A stretch of DNA of 10,515 nt from Bacteroidales bacterium UBA1184 (GCA_002310235.1 DBYO01000016.1:1-10515), one strand, 5' to 3'; shown: positions 1 to 6,891, numbered from the stretch's first letter. Notes: generated by a model from the sequence alone, not told the origin. Made by a program: numbers and translations.

Positions 1-1301
1 CCAACTGAAGTGAATTCTGACGGGTGTTTGATCTTCTTGGTCCATGAAAGGTCTGAAATGTGTACCAAACCGTCAACACCTTCTTCGAGTTCAACGAAAA
101 CACCGAAGTTAGTGAAGTTGCGAACCTTAGCCATGTGCTTTGAGCCAACTGGGTACTTCTGTTCGATTTCTTCCCATGGATCTGGGTGAAGCTGCTTGAT
201 ACCGAGAGACATCTTGCGTTCTTCGCGGTCGAGGGTAAGGATAACTGCCTCAACTTCGTCGCCAACCTTCATGAATTCCTGAGCTGAACGGAGGTGCTGC
301 GACCACGACATTTCTGATACGTGAATCAAACCTTCTACGCCCGGAGCAATTTCGATGAATGCGCCGTAGTCGGCAATAACAACAACTTTACCTTTAACCT
401 TGTCACCAACCTTGAGATTTGGATCGAGAGAATCCCATGGATGAGGAGTGAGCTGCTTGAGACCGAGAGCGATACGCTTCTTGTCATCGTCGAAATCGAG
501 GATAACAACCTGGATCTTCGAATCCAACTGAACGATTTCTTCCGGATGAGTAACGCGTCCCCATGACAAGTCGGTGATGTGGATGAGACCGTCAACACCG
601 CCCAAGTCGATAAATACACCGTAGCTGGTGATATTCTTAACAGTACCTTCGAGTACCTGACCTTTTTCGAGCTTAGAGATAATCTGCTTCTTCTGTTCTT
701 CGAGTTCTGCCTCGATGAGAGCCTTGTGAGAAACAACTACGTTCTTGAATTCGTCGTTGATCTTCACAACCTTGAGTTCCATAGTCTTGCCAACGAATAC
801 GTCGTAGTCGCGGATTGGCTTAACATCAATTTGTGAACCTGGCAAGAATGCTTCGATTCCAAATACATCAACGATCATACCGCCCTTAGTACGGCACTTG
901 ATGTAACCCTTAACGATTTCATCGTTTTCGCAAGCCTCGTTAACTCTATCCCACGACTTGAGCGACTGTGCCTTCTTGTGTGAGAGGAGCAACTGACCGT
1001 TTGCAGTTTCCATGCTTTCCACGAAAACTTCTACCTTGTCACCAACCTTGATGTCGGTTTCGTAACGGAATTCTGCTGCGTTGATAACACCTTCAGACTT
1101 GTAGCCGATGTTAACTACAACTTCTCTCTTGTTGATAGCAACGATAGTTCCGTCAACTACGGTACCTTCCTGAATCTGACTGAAGGTTTCACCGTATTTC
1201 TTTTCTAATTCTTCGCGGCTAACACCGTCGAAGTTGTTTTCTTTTTTGCCCAGGGCATCCCAATTGAAATCCTCGATGGGCTGAATGTTCTTTGTTGTCA
1301 T
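1..1301 (-). CDS. rpsA: 30S ribosomal protein S1, C-terminus cut off by the window edge
   Basis: S1 is the large RNA-binding protein of the small ribosomal subunit and helps it capture mRNA. Reading leftward from ATG at 1299-1301, the frame stays open for 433 codons to the edge. The protein starts MTTKNIQPIEDFNWDALG, a short acidic leader, followed by successive S1 (OB-fold) domains at about residues 46-112, 130-195, 212-280 and 297-367, and a fifth that is cut at the edge. The hallmarks repeat: GxVxxIxxYGVFIDLGGVDGLIHITDLSW, broken here as 'GTVKNITSYGVFID' and 'GVDGLIHITDLSW', then 'YGAFIEIAPGVEGLIHVSEM' and 'FGVFVELEEGVDGLVHISDL'. Full Bacteroidota S1 is roughly 600 residues with six domains, so about a quarter is missing. 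Bacteroidota mRNAs mostly lack Shine-Dalgarno sites and this gene has none; its leader is AT-rich. Identification is firm from the domain series. Confidence 0.97.
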   Translation of the reverse strand, partial: MTTKNIQPIEDFNWDALGKKENNFDGVSREELEKKYGETFSQIQEGTVVDGTIVAINKREVVVNIGYKSEGVINAAEFRYETDIKVGDKVEVFVESMETANGQLLLSHKKAQSLKSWDRVNEACENDEIVKGYIKCRTKGGMIVDVFGIEAFLPGSQIDVKPIRDYDVFVGKTMELKVVKINDEFKNVVVSHKALIEAELEEQKKQIISKLEKGQVLEGTVKNITSYGVFIDLGGVDGLIHITDLSWGRVTHPEEIVQLDSKIQVVILDFDDDKKRIALGLKQLTPHPWDSLDPNLKVGDKVKGKVVVIADYGAFIEIAPGVEGLIHVSEMSWSQHLRSAQEFMKVGDEVEAVILTLDREERKMSLGIKQLHPDPWEEIEQKYPVGSKHMAKVRNFTNFGVFVELEEGVDGLVHISDLSWTKKIKHPSEFTSV

Positions 1302-1355
1302 TTAATTAAAAACAATTAATTTGGTTAGACATTATTTATAAAAAATTTCGAGCCG

Positions 1356-1385
1356 CAAAAGTACAACATTTTTTTGTAATTCAAA
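1356..1385 (-). promoter_or_regulatory. Bacteroidota-type promoter of rpsA
   Basis: Read on the minus strand, the -33 box TTTG (1385-1382) and the -7 box TACTTTTG (1363-1356) are 18 bp apart, an exact match to the Bacteroidota housekeeping sigma consensus TTTG / TAnnTTTG. Transcription should begin near 1349, giving a leader of about 48 nt before the rpsA ATG at 1301. The start point is inferred from the box position. Confidence 0.85.
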
Positions 1386-1391
1386 CAAATA

Positions 1392-1418
1392 GCGATTTTT
1401 TTCTTGCAAAAAAATCGC
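1392..1418 (-). terminator. Perfect 11-bp inverted repeat, possible terminator of the lipoprotein gene
   Basis: GCGA followed by seven T, a 5-nt loop, seven A and TCGC form a perfect palindrome. On the minus strand it lies downstream of the lipoprotein gene and 7 bp upstream of the rpsA -33 box. It would separate the two transcription units. The stem is mostly A-U, and the flank downstream on the minus strand is only moderately T-rich, so efficient intrinsic termination is uncertain. It could equally be a DNA structural element near the rpsA promoter. Confidence 0.4.
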
Positions 1419-1421
1419 AGG

Positions 1422-1488
1422 GGCTAACAGGCTAACAGAAGACCAGTCGTGCAGACTGCCAGACTGTGAGTCTGCGAGACTGCAAGAC
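1422..1488. repeat. Degenerate 8-bp tandem repeat array
   Basis: On the minus strand, positions 1488 to 1441 divide into six consecutive octamers: GTCTTGCA, GTCTCGCA, GACTCACA, GTCTGGCA, GTCTGCAC and GACTGGTC, with a rough consensus GTCTnGCA. After a 3-nt break come two exact plus-strand copies of GGCTAACA (1422-1429 and 1430-1437). An 8-bp period does not preserve a reading frame, which argues against coding function. The array sits between the extended end of the lipoprotein gene (1491) and the hairpin at 1392-1418. Its role is unknown. Confidence 0.75.
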
Positions 1489-1490
1489 CA

Positions 1491-1567
1491 TTACTCCACC
1501 AACCTCCAAGTGCAATTGTTCTCCTTGTCGTATTTGTATCCGGTAGTATTTATGATGTAATTTATGG
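1491..1567 (-). pseudogene. Out-of-frame C-terminal tail of the lipoprotein gene
   Basis: In the -1 frame relative to the lipoprotein gene, the bases read RLVTINYIINTTGYKYDKE then NNCTWRLVE and stop at TAA 1491-1493. The composition matches the gene upstream, and the stop falls 2 bp before the octamer array. That frame is closed upstream by a TAG at about 1585-1587, so the join can only lie in the short stretch containing AGC AAA AAA GAT. The cause may be a one-base deletion, a sequencing error, or less likely recoding. Without homologues I cannot tell which. Confidence 0.5.
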
Positions 1568-2110
1568 TTACCAATCTTTTTTGCTAACATTTTTTCTTTT
1601 GCCATTTTGCCATCTGACATAATTTATAACAAATTCTGTGGTATATCCTTCTTCAATTTTCGGGATAAGTACAATATTAAAATCTAACACTATATCCAGA
1701 TAATAGCCACATGTAATAGCATTAATTTTATATATGTACTTATGACTAGCATCGTCTTTTTTTACATCCCTTTCAAATGTTTGAGGAGACGAACCGCTTA
1801 TTGGATATCCTAAAATAGAGTACTTGTTAAAGTCTATAGGTTTGAATGACACCCCATTGTCAAAACTAACCATAAAATTATACTTTTCGTTTTCCTGATC
1901 GTTAGTTATTTTAAGTTCAGTAAATTCTTTGGGGAATGTATATTGTATGTTAGGGTCTTGGTTGAAACGTCTTAATATTACATTTTCAACAATAATACCA
2001 GAATCCTTTGATTGTGGCATATTGTCACAGTTGCAATGATTCATTTTATATTCTGTACATCCTGTCGCAATTGTTGTAACAATCATTATTGCTGTTATTA
2101 TCTTATTCAT
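1568..2110 (-). CDS. Hypothetical lipoprotein, probably frameshifted near its 3' end
   Basis: I do not recognise a family. The 180-residue product begins MNKIITAIMIVTTIATGC, a lysine followed by a hydrophobic stretch and a lipobox ending at Cys18, so it should be exported and lipid-anchored. A C-x-C pair (Cys26, Cys28) follows. The rest is a mixed hydrophilic and beta-prone sequence rich in Asn, Lys, Tyr and Ile, with no transmembrane segment. The start at 2108-2110 is chosen because the signal peptide begins there. The frame ends in ...NVSKKDW at TAA 1568-1570, but the -1 frame continues in protein-like fashion to 1491 (see the separate entry). Adding one A to the A6 tract would give a 206-residue protein. 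The gene is more AT-rich than its neighbours, which hints at transfer. No good promoter was found upstream. It stands alone, divergent from the OmpA-propeller gene. Confidence 0.75.
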   Translation of the reverse strand: MNKIITAIMIVTTIATGCTEYKMNHCNCDNMPQSKDSGIIVENVILRRFNQDPNIQYTFPKEFTELKITNDQENEKYNFMVSFDNGVSFKPIDFNKYSILGYPISGSSPQTFERDVKKDDASHKYIYKINAITCGYYLDIVLDFNIVLIPKIEEGYTTEFVINYVRWQNGKRKNVSKKDW

Positions 2111-2236
2111 AATATTGTGAAATTTGATGCTAGAATAACGAAACAGATGCTTTTTTATTGCTTTTCAACGGGTAAATTTTCTATATAGCGTATAAATAGC
2201 GAGGTAGCATAACATAATTAAATTCTTGGCGCAAGA

Positions 2237-2270
2237 TTTGCATCGGTACAACATATTTTTATTAACTTTG
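2237..2270 (+). promoter_or_regulatory. Promoter of the OmpA-propeller gene
   Basis: TTTG at 2237-2240 and TAACTTTG at 2263-2270 match the Bacteroidota -33 and -7 boxes, with a spacing of 22 bp, at the long end of the accepted range. Transcription would begin near 2277, giving a leader of about 15 nt before the ATG at 2292. I saw nothing else recognisable in the 181-bp gap at 2111-2291, which is strongly AT-rich. Confidence 0.7.
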
Positions 2271-2291
2271 CTTTTTATTTTTCATTTTTGA

Positions 2292-4310
2292 ATGGTGAAA
2301 AGGCTTTTCATATTGCTGATAATGATTGCTGTGGGGGCTTTCCGCAGTTTCGCCCAGTTTGACGGTGAATTCTGTAACGACATCGACGACAAAAAGCTGA
2401 TAAAGAGCTTCCAAAAAGGCGTGCAACTGCTCAACGACGGCAAGATGAACGACGCCGAAGTCGTCTTTGCAAAGATACTCGATGAAGAACCCGAGTTTAC
2501 AGAGGCATGGGTGGCAAGTGCCGAAATCAACTACTCAAAGTACAAGAGCACAAAGGACCCCAAAAGCCAGAACAACTACTACTCGCGCTACGTGAAATGC
2601 CTCGAAAGCGTGGCAAAACAATGTCCTTCGTACCAGGACTACGAAGTATGCTACACCCTTGGAAAAATCTTTTTCAGCCACGATAAACTGGATGTCGCAA
2701 AAGGTTACCTGAAAACCTATATCGATAATGGCAAAAAAGGAACAAAATACTACACTGATGCCGAAAGCACCTATCATTATATAGAGCAGTACCTCAACCT
2801 TATCGAAAATCCTGTGCCGTTCGAACCAGTGGTTGTCGAAGGAGTTTCGAGCGCATACGACGACTACCTGCCACTCATCTCGCCCGACGGCTCATTGGCT
2901 TTGTTCACAAAGGCATACATGAAAAAAGAAGTAAATTCGATATACGGCGACAGGTTTGTGGAGGAATTCACCGTTTCGAAAGCTTCCGACGACAAAGGAC
3001 TTGTATTCTCGCCAGGCGAACCGCTGCCCTACCCTTTCAATTCGGGCAAAAACCAAGGTGCTGCGTCCATCTCAATCGACAACAAGACGATGTTTATCAC
3101 TATATGCGAGTTCGTGAGCCGCGACTACGACAACTGCGACATATACATGTCAACCCGCACCAGCGACGGCTGGTCGGAACTGAAGTCGCTCGGACCTAAC
3201 ATCAACGGCGTTAAGACCTGGGAAAGCCAGCCTTCGATTTCGGCCGACGGCAAAACCCTCTACTTCGCCAGCATACGCGAAAGCAACATCGGCTTCGACC
3301 CCGACAATCCGACCTCCGACATCTACTATTCAACCAAGGACGAAAAGGGCAACTGGACAAAAGCTCGAAACCTAGGTCCTAAGATCAATACGCCTGGTAA
3401 CGAAAAATCACCGTTCATACATTCCGACAGCCAGACTTTGTATTTCTCATCCGACGGTCACCTCGGAATTGGCGGATACGACATTTTCTTCTCGAAGTTC
3501 AGAGACAGCGACTGGACAACACCAGTCAACATCGGTTACCCAATAAACACCAAGAACAACGACTTGGGATTTGTCGTCAACACTCAAGGAACCAAGGCAT
3601 ATTTTGCATCGAACAAGCTTAACGGCAAGGGCGGCTGGGACATCTACGCCATCGACCTGTACAAGGAAGCCCGTCCCGAAAAGGTATTCCTTGTGAAAGG
3701 CCAGCTTGTTGACGACAACGGCTACTCGATAGGTGACGCCAAACTCGAAGTAAAAAACACCCGCACCGAAGAAGTATCGGAAGGTGTCGTTGATTCGGAA
3801 ACCGGACAATATGCAGTTGCAGTAACCGCAAAAAACGAGCACGATGATTTTCTTATGGTTGTAAAAAAGGAAGATTACAGTTTTACTTCCACGCTTATAG
3901 AACCCACCGAGGAAACTTTTGAGAAACCAATAGAGGTCAACTTCGAAGTGAAGCCGATAGAAACAGGCAAATCGGTACCGATAAACGACATCTATTACGC
4001 AACCGCATCATATGAGATAAATAGCAAAAGCTATGCAGTACTTGACGAGTTCGCCGAATTTCTCAAATCGAATCCCTCTGTAAAGGTTGAAATCCGCGGT
4101 CACACCGACAACATCGGCAGTGCGCAGACGAACATAACGCTGTCGAACCGCCGTGCACAGGCAGTTTACGACTACCTGCTTACCAAGGGAGTTTCACGAA
4201 CCAACATAAGTTACAAGGGTTACGGTCCCAACATGCCTATAGCCGACAACAAGACCGAAGCTGGCAGGGCTAAGAACCGCCGCACCGAATTCTACATTTT
4301 ATCAAAGTAA
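2292..4310 (+). CDS. Exported TPR / beta-propeller / OmpA-like peptidoglycan-binding protein (PorE-like)
   Basis: The 672-residue protein starts with a signal peptide (MVKRLFILLIMIAVGAFRS, likely cut A21|Q22). A TPR-like helical region follows (about 30-165), then five PD40/WD40-type blades with '(S)xDGxTLYFAS' cores near residues 189, 254, 309, 370 and 422, then a carboxypeptidase-regulatory-like beta domain (about 463-540), then a C-terminal OmpA domain (about 563-672). The last holds GHTDNIGS with Asp606 and NRRAQAV with Arg621, the pair that grips diaminopimelate in peptidoglycan. This domain order is that of PorE of Porphyromonas gingivalis, which tethers the type IX secretion core to peptidoglycan. 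PorE is a lipoprotein, whereas this signal lacks a lipobox Cys, and other OmpA-WD40 proteins exist in the phylum, so I withhold the name. It has its own promoter and ends 1 bp from the convergent ruvC. Confidence 0.88.
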   Translation: MVKRLFILLIMIAVGAFRSFAQFDGEFCNDIDDKKLIKSFQKGVQLLNDGKMNDAEVVFAKILDEEPEFTEAWVASAEINYSKYKSTKDPKSQNNYYSRYVKCLESVAKQCPSYQDYEVCYTLGKIFFSHDKLDVAKGYLKTYIDNGKKGTKYYTDAESTYHYIEQYLNLIENPVPFEPVVVEGVSSAYDDYLPLISPDGSLALFTKAYMKKEVNSIYGDRFVEEFTVSKASDDKGLVFSPGEPLPYPFNSGKNQGAASISIDNKTMFITICEFVSRDYDNCDIYMSTRTSDGWSELKSLGPNINGVKTWESQPSISADGKTLYFASIRESNIGFDPDNPTSDIYYSTKDEKGNWTKARNLGPKINTPGNEKSPFIHSDSQTLYFSSDGHLGIGGYDIFFSKFRDSDWTTPVNIGYPINTKNNDLGFVVNTQGTKAYFASNKLNGKGGWDIYAIDLYKEARPEKVFLVKGQLVDDNGYSIGDAKLEVKNTRTEEVSEGVVDSETGQYAVAVTAKNEHDDFLMVVKKEDYSFTSTLIEPTEETFEKPIEVNFEVKPIETGKSVPINDIYYATASYEINSKSYAVLDEFAEFLKSNPSVKVEIRGHTDNIGSAQTNITLSNRRAQAVYDYLLTKGVSRTNISYKGYGPNMPIADNKTEAGRAKNRRTEFYILSK

Positions 4311-4311
4311 A

Positions 4312-4875
4312 TCAGATTTTTATTCCTTTTTTTGCTGCGTATTCCTTCCAACTCTTGCAAGGACTTTCGCCCGACAAAATACTGCGCTTCTGGTAGTAGT
4401 GACACATGGCGATTGCAATCGCATCTGTAGCATCGAGTTTCTCGGGGAGTTCCTCGATTTTCAGCAATTTCTGCAACATGGCAGCAACCTGTTCCTTTGA
4501 GGCGGCGCCATTGCCAGTAATCGCCAACTTCACCTTTCTCGGAGCATATTCAAATATAGGTATTGTACGTTGCAGACCTGCTGCGATAGCGGCTCCCTGC
4601 GCGCGTCCCAACTTCAGCATCGACTGCACATTTTTGCCTTGGAAAGGCGCTTCGATTGCAATCTCGTCGGGATGAAATCCGTCGATTAACTCGGTTGTAC
4701 GCTCGAAAATATATTTCAGCTTGGTGAAATGGTCATCCATCTTGCGCATATCAACAATACCGAAAGCAAGAAGGTTCAAGGCTTTTCCTTTTTCATGTAT
4801 TACACCATAGCCCATGATGTTGCTACCTGGGTCAATACCGAGAATTATCCTATCCTTTTCACTCGTCTGTGCCAT
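4312..4875 (-). CDS. ruvC: Crossover junction endodeoxyribonuclease RuvC
   Basis: RuvC is the dimeric nuclease that resolves Holliday junctions together with RuvAB. The 187-residue product has the RNase H-like core: GIDPGSNIMGYG with Asp15, IAIEAPFQGKNVQSMLKLG with Glu75, and the helix LDATDAIAIAMCH with Asp148 and Asp151. These four acidic residues match the catalytic set D7, E66, D138 and D141 of the E. coli enzyme. Length is near the usual 170-190, and the last 25 or so residues form a basic tail. Its ATG lies inside the end of the upstream TPR gene (17-bp overlap), so it should be co-transcribed with it from the promoter at 6696-6726 and perhaps translationally coupled. There is no ruvA or ruvB in the window. 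Its stop is 1 bp from the stop of the convergent OmpA-propeller gene. Confidence 0.97.
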   Translation of the reverse strand: MAQTSEKDRIILGIDPGSNIMGYGVIHEKGKALNLLAFGIVDMRKMDDHFTKLKYIFERTTELIDGFHPDEIAIEAPFQGKNVQSMLKLGRAQGAAIAAGLQRTIPIFEYAPRKVKLAITGNGAASKEQVAAMLQKLLKIEELPEKLDATDAIAIAMCHYYQKRSILSGESPCKSWKEYAAKKGIKI

Positions 4876-6673
4876 TGTGCAATGCCCTCATCCTTTTTCT
4901 CGACTCTACCGTATATATACTTCCAGAATAGTCGCTGATAATTTTGAAATAAGAATCCTCTGCCTCCTTTTTTTTGCCCTGACGCTCACAAATTTCGGCA
5001 TACCTAAAAAGTGCATTGTCTGCAAGCACATCGAAACCATATTTTGTAAACACCTCTTTATATAGCGAAGATGCTTTTTCGAGGTCGTTAGTGAGTTCGT
5101 AAATCTGCGCTTTGCGGTACAACACATCGTCAATAAGCGAATGACTAGGATATTTCTGCTCTATGGAGTCGAGGCACTGCAGAGCCTTTGTATATTGCTT
5201 CGAGAATGTGAAGAAGTCGGCTCGAGCGAAAGTCTGCATGGTACTTTCCGTGGTATCCATGTCATAGTTTTCAGTAATGAATAGGCTCAGTTCCAACGCA
5301 TCGTTCGAAATAAGCTTAGAGGTACCGGCCTTCAGCACGTCGAGCTGAGCCTGCGCCCACTCAAACTGACCAGTATAATATGCCAGTTTTGCCTTGCGGA
5401 AACGTGCTTCGTTGGTAATATCGGCACCAGAATTCGACTTTTCGATCTGTGCATACAACAAAGTGGCATCCCACGGATTATTGTTGAGCATATAAATATC
5501 GCCCAGAAGCATTTTCAGCTCAGGATTTTTATTCTTGTAATAGTTGCTTGCAATAGCGTCGTTTATCAAATCAATGGCTTCGTTATATTTGTTCAAGTAA
5601 AAAGCCTTCAACTGCGCCGATGTTATTATAATATCGTAAGCTTTTGTAATAGCCAGTTCCTTGAGTGCCAAATTGATAGTCGAATCGAGCTCATTGAGTT
5701 CGTTAATATCGGGATTAAGTTTCGATACGGCTTTCTTGTACGACACATTTAGCAAACCTATGTACGCCTCGTTGTACAATGTTGAACGAGTTTTACGCTT
5801 CACAAGGTATTCGAATGCTCTTTTTGCAATGTCGTATTCGCCAATTTCCGACATTTCGTTTCCAAATTCAACAATTTCCTTGTCGTTGCTCTGTTGCGCT
5901 CGCTTGTTGTATGCAATGAGCTGATTGAGAGCCATTTCGTTACGACCTGTCTGTGTATATAGCCATATTGTAAGAGCATTGAGCGACGGGCTGTTAGGTT
6001 TTTTCTGAGCATGTTCGATTAAGGCTTTCTCTATTACTGTAACAGCCTTGTCTTCACTATCGTTGGCAAGAACATACGACAAACGCGACTCTACAACGCT
6101 AAGAGTTTCCACGACAAGATAATCCAGATAATGCGACATCATCTGCTCATAGTTTTTCTCAATGCTATAAATATTACCTATTTCGAGTCCATAATTTTTG
6201 TTTGGAAATTTCTTTTGTGCTTTTTCGTATAGGTCGATAGCATGTTGGAACTGCCTGTACATCTGGAATGCACTTGCTGCATTCGACACCGAACTTTCGT
6301 TAGCCAAAGCCAATTCTTTTGCCTTGTTGAACTGTTCTTCGCTTTCACTTGCGCGGTTCTGGTTATAGTAAACCATTCCAAGGTCAATGAGCAGATAGAA
6401 ATCGTTTTTCTTCTTTTTGATTTCCTTTTTCAAAAACTTTTCGGCGGCATCGTACTGCTTAAGCAATGTGAGACACGACAAATACATGTCGCGATAGCTT
6501 TTGTATTCGGTCTGGGCATAAAGATCCTGATATATAGTAAGAGCCTTCTCGTACTCTCCGTTCTGGTAGTACTTGCTAGCCAGCTGCACGTTGCTGGTTT
6601 CGCCCTGCGACATTGCCGGCAACGAAAGAGCCATACAAATGGCAGTGAGTATGATGAGCCAAAAGTTTTTCAT
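4859..6673 (-). CDS. Exported tetratricopeptide-repeat protein
   Basis: The 604-residue product starts with a signal peptide (MKNFWLIILTAICMALSLPA, likely cut S22|Q23), with no lipobox Cys, so it should be periplasmic. The mature protein is almost wholly helical TPR units: the first near 'LASKYYQNGEYEKALTIYQ', others through the middle, and a C-terminal set resembling BamD-type TPRs ('LYRKAQIYELTNDLEKASSL', 'LFRYAEICERQGKKKEAEDS'). TPRs bind other proteins, but the partner cannot be read from the sequence. An in-frame ATG at 6718 would add 15 residues, but it lies upstream of the promoter's -7 box (6696-6703), so the start at 6673, which also places the signal peptide first, is preferred. It is the first gene of an operon with ruvC. 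Some type IX secretion proteins (PorW/SprE) are TPR proteins of similar size, but those are lipoproteins, so I do not assign that function. Confidence 0.9.
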   Translation of the reverse strand: MKNFWLIILTAICMALSLPAMSQGETSNVQLASKYYQNGEYEKALTIYQDLYAQTEYKSYRDMYLSCLTLLKQYDAAEKFLKKEIKKKKNDFYLLIDLGMVYYNQNRASESEEQFNKAKELALANESSVSNAASAFQMYRQFQHAIDLYEKAQKKFPNKNYGLEIGNIYSIEKNYEQMMSHYLDYLVVETLSVVESRLSYVLANDSEDKAVTVIEKALIEHAQKKPNSPSLNALTIWLYTQTGRNEMALNQLIAYNKRAQQSNDKEIVEFGNEMSEIGEYDIAKRAFEYLVKRKTRSTLYNEAYIGLLNVSYKKAVSKLNPDINELNELDSTINLALKELAITKAYDIIITSAQLKAFYLNKYNEAIDLINDAIASNYYKNKNPELKMLLGDIYMLNNNPWDATLLYAQIEKSNSGADITNEARFRKAKLAYYTGQFEWAQAQLDVLKAGTSKLISNDALELSLFITENYDMDTTESTMQTFARADFFTFSKQYTKALQCLDSIEQKYPSHSLIDDVLYRKAQIYELTNDLEKASSLYKEVFTKYGFDVLADNALFRYAEICERQGKKKEAEDSYFKIISDYSGSIYTVESRKRMRALHNGTDE

Positions 6674-6695
6674 CGTTGTTACGATTTTGAAACCG

Positions 6696-6726
6696 CAAAA
6701 ATATTTCATTAGGCGCACTTTTCAAA
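6696..6726 (-). promoter_or_regulatory. Promoter of the TPR-ruvC operon
   Basis: On the minus strand TTTG (6726-6723) and TATTTTTG (6703-6696) are 19 bp apart, an excellent match to the Bacteroidota consensus. Transcription should begin near 6689, 16 nt before the ATG at 6673. Its position decides the TPR gene start, because the alternative ATG at 6718 would not be transcribed. Confidence 0.85.
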
Positions 6727-6757
6727 GTAGGGTCCAAATGATTTTTTCAAAAATTAT

Positions 6758-6788
6758 TTTGTGTGCTTACAAAATATGTATATTTTTG
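6758..6788 (+). promoter_or_regulatory. Promoter of tRNA-Gln
   Basis: TTTG at 6758-6761 and TATTTTTG at 6781-6788 are 19 bp apart and match the Bacteroidota promoter consensus. Transcription would begin near 6795, about 20 nt before the mature tRNA 5' end. It is back to back with the TPR operon promoter; the two -33 boxes are 31 bp apart. Confidence 0.85.
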
Positions 6789-6814
6789 CAGTCCCAATTT
6801 TGCGTTGGAACGAT

Positions 6815-6885
6815 TGTCCCTTTGCATAATGGTAGTGCACCAGATTTTGGTTCTGGTTGTGGAGGTTCGATTCCTCCAGGGACAA
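6815..6885 (+). tRNA. trnQ: tRNA-Gln, anticodon TTG
   Basis: The 71-nt cloverleaf folds completely. The acceptor TGTCCCT (6815-6821) pairs with AGGGACA (6878-6884). The short D stem is GCA/TGC, with GG in the loop. The anticodon stem CCAGA/TCTGG encloses loop TTTTGGT, with anticodon TTG at 6847-6849, which reads CAA and by wobble CAG. The T stem GGAGG/CCTCC encloses TTCGATT. The discriminator is A6885 and CCA is not encoded. It has its own promoter and terminator, so it is a single-gene unit. tRNA genes are frequent integration sites, and the restriction locus starts just past its 3' end. Confidence 0.97.
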
Positions 6886-6891
6886 CGGCAG

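Noticed and set aside
335..736. 133-codon minus-strand open frame inside rpsA
   Set aside because: It is an alternative frame of rpsA, Ser/Arg-rich and without domain features; the S1 frame over it is certain.
1422..1488. CRISPR array
   Set aside because: The units are 8 bp and directly adjacent, with no spacers of constant length and no cas genes nearby.
1432..1620. 62-codon minus-strand open frame overlapping the lipoprotein 3' end
   Set aside because: It overlaps the lipoprotein gene in a third frame, is highly basic and runs through the octamer repeats. The -1 frame tail to 1491 is a better explanation of the same bases.
2111..2180. Promoter for the lipoprotein gene on the minus strand
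   Set aside because: Only a poor -7 match (TATTCTAG) was found, with no TTTG at the right distance, so it was not annotated.
6674..6718. Upstream ATG extending the TPR protein by 15 residues
   Set aside because: It lies within and upstream of the promoter boxes at 6696-6726, and the extension would bury the signal peptide behind a non-signal N-terminus.
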